Shown in pieces: positions 1-5,295 of a stretch of 5,295 bases of DNA (position 1 is the first letter of the stretch; each line of letters opens with the position of its first letter). The position numbers were made by a program, and so were the translations under genes. The stretch covers positions 1-5,295 of the forward strand of contig JAGWBG010000128.1 of the NCBI GenBank assembly GCA_021296015.1, written 5' to 3'. The stretch is from Dehalococcoidia bacterium (lineage in GTDB: Bacteria > Chloroflexota > Dehalococcoidia > Lucifugimonadales > JAGWBF01). The notes under the pieces were generated by a model. The model was not told the DNA's origin. It worked only from the letters and a program-made list of their open reading frames with translations, and searched no databases.

Positions 1-269
1 TGGCGAATATTCTCTTCTCTTATGTCCGTGGCCAAATAGGACTGGAGACCATTCACGATTGGATGGCGGCTAATGTCTGGCATCTGTCAGGTGAGGCCCA
101 GGAATTAGCAGATGAAATTGGCGCTGAACTTGCCTACCTAGATGATGGGTATGCGGACGAAGCCCACTTTCGAGCGCGGGGATTGGAGATACTGGAAAGA
201 TTGTCTATAATTGATCGCACTCATTATGATAATCCCCCAATATCGGCGCGGACGTATGGCTCCAGATAG
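1..269 (+). CDS. Small acidic protein of unknown function, C-terminal part (5' end outside window)
   Basis: The reading frame is open from base 3 to a TAG at 267-269 and gives 88 visible residues. An internal ATG at 63 has no good ribosome binding site. The 20 codons before it read like the same protein (hydrophobic/aromatic residues, then a Gly-Gln-Ile-Gly-Leu-Glu turn and His-Asp-Trp), so the true start probably lies upstream of the window. The protein is soluble, acidic and apparently helical, with two Trp-containing segments followed by a Glu/Ala-rich helix and a final Arg/Glu/Leu helix. From memory, this resembles short uncharacterised proteins of Chloroflexota and related bacteria with a 'Y..G.I.L.....W' opening, but I can name no function. 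There is no signal peptide, membrane segment or catalytic motif. Its last 15 codons lie antisense to the 3' end of the selenoprotein gene, so the real C-terminus could be shorter only if the stop were a sequencing artefact. Coding status is likely; identity is unknown. Confidence 0.62.
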   Translation, partial: ANILFSYVRGQIGLETIHDWMAANVWHLSGEAQELADEIGAELAYLDDGYADEAHFRARGLEILERLSIIDRTHYDNPPISARTYGSR

Positions 270-1045
270 CCGATGCGGTACTCTCCATCCTCCCAGCTAT
301 CGTCCTTCTCGTCCCACACATAGGGCAAAGTAACAATTTCCCCCGGCGTGGTTATGGTCTCCAGGGCGCGCAGGGCGTCTCTCACTATGCTGCGCTGCAA
401 CTCCGGCTGATGAGGCTTCCCGGTCTGGTGTCCCAGGGGAAAATTCACGAAAACGGACCTTGGCGGCTTTACCGCCTGGGTGATGTCCAGAGCGGAGGTC
501 ATGGAGATGGTTGGGATACCTGCTGCCTCCACAGCCCGGGCAATCAGTCCTACGGACTGGTGGCACACGGGTCAGGCAGGCACCAGGTAGAACAGGTCAA
601 CGTTGTTGTCCTTGAGCATCTGGACGAAGCGTGGTGCCACTTCCTCATGTACCCTGCGGGTGGAGTAGATGCCGCCCATGAAGCTATAGGCGGGGTCGGC
701 AAGCCGGCCGATAGCCCCTTCCTCCTCGAGTTTGCGCATCGGCTCGATGGGAAAGACGCAGTTGGGGTCTTTCCTGGCGTCCTGGGTACGGTAGCCGAAG
801 TGAGAGATGCGCAGGTCCTCTACGGTCACCCCTTTGGGAATCTCCCGGTGTGACGTGTCATCCCTGGTGTGGAAGGGTTCCTGGTCCTTGTGGTGCACCC
901 CACCCGAACTGACGAGGGCCACCTTGCATTGATTCAGGGGCTTGGCAAGGGGTGTCCAGGGTACGTCCTCATTTAGCACCCACCGGTACGGGGTATGGCG
1001 GGGGTACATCTCACGGGTACGAGGAATATATGCAATTGGCGACAT
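224..1045 (-). CDS. GrdB/PrdB-family selenoprotein (glycine/betaine/D-proline reductase selenoprotein B-like), Sec158 at in-frame TGA
   Basis: Standard translation gives two ORFs in the same frame, split by TGA at 574-572. Reading that TGA as selenocysteine gives one 273-residue protein ending at TAA (226-224). The chosen start is the ATG at 1045, 9 nt after AGGAGG; the frame stays open further upstream but runs into repeat DNA. Visible family features are a strand and Gly-Gly-Val-His loop (residues 42-51, V-A-L-V-S-S-G-G-V-H), an Asn-Cys-Val-Phe-Pro segment (95-99), Ser-Phe-Met-Gly (121-124), and the redox motif Sec158-Pro-Val-Cys161. This last motif is followed by a conserved-looking H-Q-S-V-G-L-I-A-R stretch and Gly-Ile-Pro-Thr (176-179). 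In characterised relatives (GrdB, PrdB) the Sec attacks the substrate in reductive cleavage. At 273 residues it is much shorter than GrdB (about 430) and nearer PrdB (about 240). No grdA, grdC, prdA or thioredoxin gene is visible, so Stickland-type reduction cannot be assumed and the substrate is unknown. Probably cytoplasmic. The family assignment is from recalled motifs. Confidence 0.85.
545..574 (-). promoter_or_regulatory. Predicted bacterial SECIS element with Sec-encoding UGA
   Basis: The UGA (574-572) is followed after 12 nt by CAGTCC-GTA-GGACTG (559-545), a perfect 6-bp stem with a three-base loop whose first base is G. The loop starts 18 nt after the UGA. This fits the known bacterial SECIS layout: the hairpin lies inside the coding region just after the UGA, with a short apical loop carrying an early G that SelB contacts. 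A weaker lower pairing (CCAC just before the stem with GTGG downstream) may extend it. The hairpin and its placement are seen directly; SelB binding is inferred. Decoding would need selA, selB, selC and selD elsewhere in the genome. Confidence 0.75.
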
Positions 1046-1063
1046 CGTTCCTTTCCTCCTCTC
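1046..1063 (-). promoter_or_regulatory. Strong ribosome binding site of the selenoprotein gene
   Basis: A purine-rich run contains AGGAGG at 1060-1055, 9 nt before the ATG at 1045-1043. It fixes the start at this ATG instead of the open frame further upstream. It is far stronger than the sites in front of the two TTG-started transporters in the window, which suggests different translation rates. Confidence 0.8.
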
Positions 1064-1080
1064 ACCTCGGCCCCTGGGCA

Positions 1081-1117
1081 TCCCTCTCCCACCGGGAGAG
1101 AGGACGGGTGTGGGGGC
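1081..1117. repeat. Palindromic REP-like intergenic repeat
   Basis: CTCTCCC-ACC-GGGAGAG (1084-1100) is a perfect 7-bp palindrome with a three-base loop, followed by a G-rich tail that includes GGACGGGTGTGGGGG. This closely resembles the 'CCCTCTCCC...GGGAGAGGG...GGGTGAGGG' units that I recall as dispersed intergenic repeats in many bacterial genomes, including Chloroflexota. No U-tract follows the stem on either strand, so it is not a canonical intrinsic terminator. It lies in the probable 5' leader of the selenoprotein mRNA. Only one copy is in the window, so its repetitive status rests on recognition. Confidence 0.55.
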
Positions 1118-1143
1118 TATTTTCGAAAGAACTCCATAGCTCT

Positions 1144-1149
1144 ATTATA
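1144..1149 (-). promoter_or_regulatory. Possible -10 box (TATAAT) upstream of the selenoprotein gene
   Basis: The minus strand reads TATAAT just after the transporter stop codon (1155-1153), in an AT-rich pocket within GC-rich DNA. At 17-18 nt spacing the upstream bases are GC-rich and do not resemble TTGACA, so there is no convincing -35. If active, it would give a leader of about 90 nt that includes the palindromic repeat, and would let the selenoprotein be expressed separately from the transporters. An exact hexamer of this kind can occur by chance. Confidence 0.3.
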
Positions 1150-1152
1150 CAA

Positions 1153-2631
1153 CTAATCGGGTTGGCTCCCGCCGGGTTGGGGGTCCCCGATTTGCTGGAT
1201 TGGTGCCTGTGCCGGCCTGCCACCCTTCACAATAGATATTACCACACCCAACAGCGTCAAGCTCGCCATCGCCAGGCAGACTATGCGAAAGCCCGTGGTG
1301 AACGCTCCGGGCGCGTTGGAGACCGCGTCCAGGCTGGCAGCATAGCCCATAGACGCCATAGTAGCGGTGACGATGGCAGTGGCCACGGCTATACCCATGA
1401 CTTGGGCCGAGTTTCTCATCAGGTTGAGGAGGGCGGTGACGACCCCATACCTGTGGCGTTCCACCGTGCTGAGAATGGAGCTACTGTTGGGCGAGTTAAA
1501 AAAGCCCAGGCCGCAGCTTTGCAGCAGCATCCCGGCTAACACCAGGTCCAGGGAGGAGTTTTCTGTGACCCTAACGAGAAGAAACATCCCGGCGGCGGAT
1601 ATTAGAAGGCCGCCCACATTGAGCTTCCTCCACCCATAGCGGTCTGAAAGTCGGCCGGACAGTGGGCCTATGACAATCATGGCGATGGCGTTGGGGGCCA
1701 GAATCAGCCCAATCTTGCCCGGGCTGTAATCGAGCACGGCCTGAAGGTAGAAGGGAATCAGGTAGCGAATGGCGGAGAGACCCAGGAAGGAAATAAATCC
1801 TGCCGAGATTCCCATGGAAAAGGTCCGGCGTTTGAATAACCTCAGGTCCAGCATGGGCGTTGGCGTTTTAAGCTCCCACCATACAAAGGCGGCCAAGAAT
1901 ACCAGGAAGGCCACCCCGCCCGCTACGATGAGTGGCGCTCCCCAGCCCATGCGAGGGCCGTTGGTTGCAGCTAGGAGCAGGGTTATCAACGCCGTTGCGG
2001 ATAAGGTTGCCCCCAGCCAGTCGAACCTGTCCCTTTTCCGGTCTTCCAGCATCCGCCTGTTGTCCAGGATAATCAGGGAGGCGGCGATGGCCAGGATGCC
2101 CAGAGGGACGTTGAATAAAAAGACGGAGGGCCAACCCCAGAGGCTGACCAGAAGGCCACCTATGGCAGGCCCGGATATGGCCCCCAACCCTACCACACTC
2201 ATATATGAGCCCAGCGCCTTCCCCCGCTCATTGCCGGAGAACACCGAGACCATCATTGCCATTCCGGTGCCCTCGGCCATGGCAGCGCCACACCCCATGA
2301 GGACCCTGGACAGGATCAGGATTGTTATATTCGTTGAGAACCCCGCCAGAGCGGCGCCAAGTACGAAAAGCACAAGTCCGGTGACGTAGACCTGCTTGCG
2401 CCCAATTATGTCGGATAACCGGCCCATGGGCAGGAGCAGGGCGCTGATGGTAAGGTTGTAGCCCACCATTATCCACTGCACGGTGGGGAAGTCGGAGTTG
2501 AAGTGGTCCGTAATAGTGGGCAACGCCACGGCGACGGTGCCGTAGTCCACCACCGAGGTGAACAGGCCAATGCCGATGGCCGCAAAGGCCCACCACCTGT
2601 AGTTGCTGCTCCGTAATAAGGCTGCTCTCAA
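1153..2631 (-). CDS. MFS transporter, DHA2 (14-TM drug/H+ antiporter) type, tandem copy 1 (last in the array)
   Basis: A complete 492-residue inner-membrane protein, the usual size for DHA2 (EmrB/QacA-type) exporters, which use the proton gradient to expel lipophilic or cationic compounds. The hydrophobic pattern fits 14 helices. Visible motifs: TM1 Asp29 followed by an ALP (canonical D-x-T-I-V-N-V-A-L-P, here D-Y-G-T-V-A-V-A-L-P, lacking the Asn); motif A GRLSDIIGRK (70-79) after TM2; antiporter motif C GLGAISGPAIGG (148-159) in TM5; PMLDLRLF (259-266) in the central loop; and a second motif A copy GRLSDRYGWR (326-335). The C-terminal tail is Pro/Gly/Gln-rich and ends S-Q-P-D. The start is TTG at 2631, since an in-frame TGA lies just upstream, no ATG is available, and the next gene has the same TTG-started N-terminus. 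It follows the upstream paralogue by 16 bp. The substrate cannot be predicted. Confidence 0.9.
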   Translation of the reverse strand: MRAALLRSSNYRWWAFAAIGIGLFTSVVDYGTVAVALPTITDHFNSDFPTVQWIMVGYNLTISALLLPMGRLSDIIGRKQVYVTGLVLFVLGAALAGFSTNITILILSRVLMGCGAAMAEGTGMAMMVSVFSGNERGKALGSYMSVVGLGAISGPAIGGLLVSLWGWPSVFLFNVPLGILAIAASLIILDNRRMLEDRKRDRFDWLGATLSATALITLLLAATNGPRMGWGAPLIVAGGVAFLVFLAAFVWWELKTPTPMLDLRLFKRRTFSMGISAGFISFLGLSAIRYLIPFYLQAVLDYSPGKIGLILAPNAIAMIVIGPLSGRLSDRYGWRKLNVGGLLISAAGMFLLVRVTENSSLDLVLAGMLLQSCGLGFFNSPNSSSILSTVERHRYGVVTALLNLMRNSAQVMGIAVATAIVTATMASMGYAASLDAVSNAPGAFTTGFRIVCLAMASLTLLGVVISIVKGGRPAQAPIQQIGDPQPGGSQPD

Positions 2632-2635
2632 CTTG
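2589..2635 (-). repeat. Duplicated gene-start segment, copy A (start of transporter copy 1)
   Basis: This 47-bp stretch matches 4093-4139 at 40 of 47 positions without gaps. It covers the first codons of transporter copy 1, its TTG start and the last bases before it. Just upstream (2636-2647) the mRNA carries only a weak GAGAG purine run about 6 nt before the TTG. The matching context at both start sites supports the TTG start call and shows that the array was duplicated together with its gene junctions. Confidence 0.7.
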
Positions 2636-2647
2636 AACTCTCAATAC

Positions 2648-4135
2648 CTAATCCGGCTGGCTTGCCTCTGTCTGCGGCTCCCCAATCCGAGGGGCCGATT
2701 CCTGGGTAAGCTCCGTGCCCTTGAGGGCGGATACCACCACGCCCACCACCATGAAGCACCCCATTACCCGGAGGGATATACGCAGGCCCGAGGTAAACGC
2801 GTCCGGTGCTTGGGAGACCGCGTCGAGGCTGGGAGGGTATCCCTGGGAAGCCATTATGGCCGTCACGATAGCCGTAGCGACAGCTATGCTTATGATCTGG
2901 GCCGAGTTACGTACCAGGTTCAGGAATGACGAGACGACCCCGTACCTCTCTCGTTCCACCGCGCTGATGATGGAGTTCATGTTGGCCGAATGGAACATCC
3001 CCATCCCGGCGCTCTGAAGAATCAATGCAGGCATAACGTGCACCAGGGATGAATTCTCCGTGAGCCGTGAGAGGATGAACAGACCTGCGGCGCCTGATGC
3101 CATTCCCAAAACAGTGAACCTTCTCCACCCGTAACGGTCGGAAAGCCAGCCGCCAACCGGCCCCATGATTGCCATGCACAGAGCGGCAGGCACCATGACT
3201 AACCCGGTCTCCCTTGGGCTGTAATCCAGAACCTTTTGCAGATAAAAGGGCATCATGAACATAGATGCCGAGCTTCCCAGGAAGCTGAAAAACCCGGCTG
3301 ATACTCCTAAGGAGAAGAGCTTGCGCTTGAAAAGTCTCAAGTCCAGCATCGGTGCCGGAGTCCGAAGCTCCCACCAGATGAAGGCGGCCAGAAAGGCAAC
3401 AAAGCCAAATATCGCTGCCAGGATGGACGGAGATACCCAGCCGGCCCTGTGGGCGTTGGTCATAGCCATCAGTAAAGTAATAAGTGCCCCGGTTGATAAC
3501 GACGCTCCCAGCCAGTCGAATCCGGTCCGTTGGCCGTCTTGAGGAGCGTTTACCGAGCGAATTTCATTCAGGACAAGAAGACACGCAGCTACTCCCAGTA
3601 CTCCCAGGGGGATGTGAATGAAAAATACCCACTCCCAACCCAGTGCGCTTACCAGAATCCCGCCCAGCGCAGGCCCGGCAATTGCCCCGATGCCAACGAC
3701 TGTCATTATGAATCCCATGACCTTGCCTCGTTCAGTGGGCGGAAAGGCGGAAATCATCATAGCCATGCCGGAGCCTTGAGTCATGGCACCGCCGCATCCC
3801 TGAAGGGCCTTGAACAGTATCAGGGTTACTATGCTCGTTGATGTACCAGCCAGAGCGGCACCGCCTATGAAGACAACCGACCCGATGATATAGACCCTCT
3901 TACGTCCGATCTGGTCGGACAACCTGCCCATAGGCAGAAGCAGGGCACTGATGGTAAGGACGTAGCCTACCACCACCCATTGCACGGTGGGAATGTCGGT
4001 CTCGAAGTGCTCGGGCATGGTTGGCAAGGCGACAACGACGCCCCCGTGGTCCATCACTGAAGAGAAGAGACCGATAGATATAGCCAGGAAGACCCACCAC
4101 TTGTAGCTACTACTCTGTAATAAAGCTGCTCGCAA
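2648..4135 (-). CDS. MFS transporter, DHA2 (14-TM drug/H+ antiporter) type, tandem copy 2 (middle of the array)
   Basis: A complete 495-residue polytopic membrane protein. It is identical to copy 1 at 60 of the first 82 residues and remains clearly paralogous to the end, where it also finishes S-Q-P-D. Motifs: TM1 D-H-G-G-V-V-V-A-L-P with Asp29; motif A GRLSDQIGRK (70-79); motif C with GAIAGPALGG (150-159); PMLDLRLF (262-269); and a second motif A variant GGWLSDRYGWR (328-338) in which the Arg seen in the other two copies is Trp. The segments with predicted outward-facing charge and the TM7 to TM8 loop (A-M-T-N-A-H-R-A-G-W) differ most from the neighbours, as expected if substrate range has shifted. 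The start is TTG at 4135, 15 bp after the stop of copy 3. Its stop lies 16 bp before copy 1, so the three genes are almost certainly co-transcribed. No EmrA-type adaptor or regulator is visible. Function beyond proton-driven export is unknown. Confidence 0.9.
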   Translation of the reverse strand: MRAALLQSSSYKWWVFLAISIGLFSSVMDHGGVVVALPTMPEHFETDIPTVQWVVVGYVLTISALLLPMGRLSDQIGRKRVYIIGSVVFIGGAALAGTSTSIVTLILFKALQGCGGAMTQGSGMAMMISAFPPTERGKVMGFIMTVVGIGAIAGPALGGILVSALGWEWVFFIHIPLGVLGVAACLLVLNEIRSVNAPQDGQRTGFDWLGASLSTGALITLLMAMTNAHRAGWVSPSILAAIFGFVAFLAAFIWWELRTPAPMLDLRLFKRKLFSLGVSAGFFSFLGSSASMFMMPFYLQKVLDYSPRETGLVMVPAALCMAIMGPVGGWLSDRYGWRRFTVLGMASGAAGLFILSRLTENSSLVHVMPALILQSAGMGMFHSANMNSIISAVERERYGVVSSFLNLVRNSAQIISIAVATAIVTAIMASQGYPPSLDAVSQAPDAFTSGLRISLRVMGCFMVVGVVVSALKGTELTQESAPRIGEPQTEASQPD

Positions 4136-4139
4136 CTTG
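4093..4139 (-). repeat. Duplicated gene-start segment, copy B (start of transporter copy 2)
   Basis: Partner of the segment at 2589-2635 (40 of 47 identical). It contains the TTG start (4135-4133) and the following codons of transporter copy 2. A GAGAG run lies only about 4 nt before the TTG, so the ribosome binding site is weak and closely spaced. Translational coupling to the upstream transporter, whose stop is 15 bp away, is a plausible way to initiate. Confidence 0.7.
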
Positions 4140-4150
4140 CTCTCTGTTAT

Positions 4151-5295
4151 CTAGTCCGGCTGACTTGTCTTGGACTGGCGCTCTCCGACCTGTGGTATGG
4201 GCATCTCTCTGGCCCGGCTACCTTTCAGGTAGGATACCACCATCCCCGCCAGAAGCAAGCTTCCCATCACAAGATAGGTCGTGCGCAGGCCGGACGTAAA
4301 GGCACTGATGACCTCCGTATTTGTACCCGTAGCATCTACAACTGCCTGGAGAGTAGGAGGGTGGCCCATTGACGCCATGATAGCGGTCACCATAGCCGTT
4401 GCCATGGCTATCCCCGTAACATTGGCCGAGTTCCGCACAAGGTTGAGGAGCCCCGCAACGACCCCGTACCTTTCCCGTGCTACCGCACCCATGATGGAAC
4501 TGTTGTTGGTTGTATCGAACATGCCCATTCCGGCGTTTTGCAGCATCATAGCTACCATCACCATAGCCAGATGAGAGTCCACAGTAACCCTGGATAGAAT
4601 GAACAGGCCGGAGGCGGACAGTATCATGCCACCCACGTTAAATATTCTCCATCCGTAGCGGTCCGAGAGGCGACCGCTCACCGGCCCGGTGATAATCATA
4701 CAGAGAGAGACCGGGACCAGCACCAGCCCAATTTCAGCCGGGCTGTATCCGAGGACTTTCTGAAGGTAGAAGGGCATCAGGAAACGAACAGGGGTGGACC
4801 CCACAAAGGCTAGGAACCCCGCAGCAACCCCCAGGGAGAAGAGCCTGCCCCTGAAAAGCCTCAAGTCAAGCATTGGGGAGGGGGTACGAAGTTCCCACCA
4901 GATAAAGGTGGCAAGGAGAGCTACAAAGAGGGCCTCGGCTGCTAGGACGTAGGGCGACGTCCAGCCAAACCTGGGACCGTTGGTCATGGCCATCAGGAAA
5001 GCCACCAGCGTACCAGTGGACAGCGCCGCCCCCGGCCAGTCGAACCTGCTCCTTTGCCCGTCCTCGGCGACCCGCCGCCCGTCCAGGATAATCAGGGGAG
5101 CCAGGGTAGCCAGTGTGCCCGTCCCTACGGTGGTGTAGAAGACCCAGCGCCAGCTCAGGGCGTCCACCAGAAATCCGCCCAGGGGAGAGCCGGCTATGGA
5201 ACCCATGCCAACCACGCTCAGGTACAGGCCCATAACCTTTCCGCGCTCACTGCCAGGGAAGGCCGAGGTAACTATGGCAAGGCCGGTGCCCTGGG
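4151..5295 (-). CDS. MFS transporter, DHA2 (14-TM drug/H+ antiporter) type, tandem copy 3 (first in the array, N-terminus outside window)
   Basis: The frame is open from the right edge to TAG at 4153-4151 and gives 380 visible residues. The ATG at 5233 is internal: the 20 codons before it (starting Q-G-T-G, with S-E-R-G-K-V) align with residues 120-139 of copy 2. About 119 residues, covering TM1-3, motif A and part of TM4, are therefore missing. Visible features are the TM5 motif, PMLDLRLF in the central loop, the second motif A GRLSDRYGWR, the conserved R-E-R-Y-G-V-V and L-V-R-N-S-A stretch before TM13, and a C-terminal S-Q-P-D. Two differences from its neighbours stand out. Motif C reads G-S-I-A-G-S-P-L-G-G, with the usual Gly-Pro displaced by one position. 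There are also 7 extra residues before TM14 (coded at about 4301-4336). As first gene of the array it should sit nearest the promoter, which is not in the window. Confidence 0.88.
   Translation of the reverse strand, partial: QGTGLAIVTSAFPGSERGKVMGLYLSVVGMGSIAGSPLGGFLVDALSWRWVFYTTVGTGTLATLAPLIILDGRRVAEDGQRSRFDWPGAALSTGTLVAFLMAMTNGPRFGWTSPYVLAAEALFVALLATFIWWELRTPSPMLDLRLFRGRLFSLGVAAGFLAFVGSTPVRFLMPFYLQKVLGYSPAEIGLVLVPVSLCMIITGPVSGRLSDRYGWRIFNVGGMILSASGLFILSRVTVDSHLAMVMVAMMLQNAGMGMFDTTNNSSIMGAVARERYGVVAGLLNLVRNSANVTGIAMATAMVTAIMASMGHPPTLQAVVDATGTNTEVISAFTSGLRTTYLVMGSLLLAGMVVSYLKGSRAREMPIPQVGERQSKTSQPD

Noticed and set aside
224..568. Independent 114-residue gene starting at GTG just after the TGA
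   Set aside because: It has no ribosome binding site, would begin inside the U-P-V-C motif, and is the same-frame continuation of the upstream half. It is the C-terminal part of the selenoprotein.
410..853. 147-residue plus-strand ORF
   Set aside because: It is antisense to the selenoprotein, with low-complexity Gly/His/Val composition and no domain. It is a shadow of the real gene in GC-rich DNA.
572..1081. Longer start for the selenoprotein at 1081 (12 extra residues)
   Set aside because: The extra codons are Arg/Gly-rich and lie in repeat and Shine-Dalgarno DNA. The ATG at 1045 has AGGAGG at ideal spacing.
1084..1100. Palindrome read as a rho-independent terminator for the transporter operon
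   Set aside because: The stem is good but no run of T follows on either strand, so a repeat-type element fits better. A rho-dependent role cannot be excluded.
952..1539. 195-residue plus-strand ORF spanning the intergenic gap
   Set aside because: It overlaps two real minus-strand genes and the palindrome, is Arg/His/Gly-rich and has no good start context.
1769..2389. 206-residue plus-strand ORF inside transporter copy 1
   Set aside because: It is Arg/Pro/Ser/Thr-rich with no recognisable fold. It mirrors a well-supported membrane protein on the other strand, and similar shadow frames occur under the other two copies.
4151..5233. Transporter copy 3 as a 360-residue protein starting at the ATG at 5233
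   Set aside because: Upstream codons to the window edge stay in frame and align with the sibling transporters, so this Met is internal and the gene is merely cut by the window.
1153..5295. Transporter array as part of a mobile element
   Set aside because: No transposase, integrase, tRNA or terminal inverted repeats are visible. The repeats present are explained by gene duplication.

Overview
The window is a compact bacterial segment of moderately high GC content. A run of leftward (minus-strand) genes meets one rightward gene at the left edge. There are no rRNA, tRNA, CRISPR or transposase signals. In-frame UGA use with a SECIS-like hairpin implies a selenocysteine-encoding bacterium. The GrdB-like selenoprotein family, the style of the small protein at the left edge and the 'CCCTCTCCC/GGGAGAG' intergenic palindrome resemble what I know from uncultured Chloroflexota (Dehalococcoidia/SAR202-like). 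That placement is an impression from memory and nothing in the window proves it.

Layout, left to right. (1) 1-269, plus strand: the C-terminal 88 residues of a small acidic protein of unknown function. Its 3' end overlaps the next gene tail to tail by 46 bp. (2) 224-1045, minus strand: a 273-residue protein of the glycine/sarcosine/betaine/D-proline reductase selenoprotein B family. Standard translation splits it in two at a TGA (572-574). The TGA lies in a U-P-V-C motif, both halves share one frame, and a perfect 6-bp hairpin with a G-first triloop follows 12 nt later. I therefore read it as one intact selenoprotein (Sec158). It has a strong AGGAGG ribosome binding site. (3) 1046-1152: a 107-bp gap with a palindromic repeat and a TATAAT hexamer. 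(4) 1153-5295, minus strand: three tandem paralogous 14-TM DHA2-type major facilitator (MFS) drug/proton antiporter genes, transcribed right to left. The first in transcription order is cut by the window edge. They are separated by only 15 and 16 bp, the two complete ones start at TTG, and all three end in Ser-Gln-Pro-Asp, so the array arose by tandem duplication.

How they may work together: the three transporters look like one operon of diverged exporters with unknown substrates. The selenoprotein is either its last gene or a separate unit behind its own promoter. A shared detoxification role (redox protein plus efflux pumps) is conceivable but rests on adjacency alone. The most informative point in the window is the selenoprotein, which automated gene calling would report as two fragments or a pseudogene.
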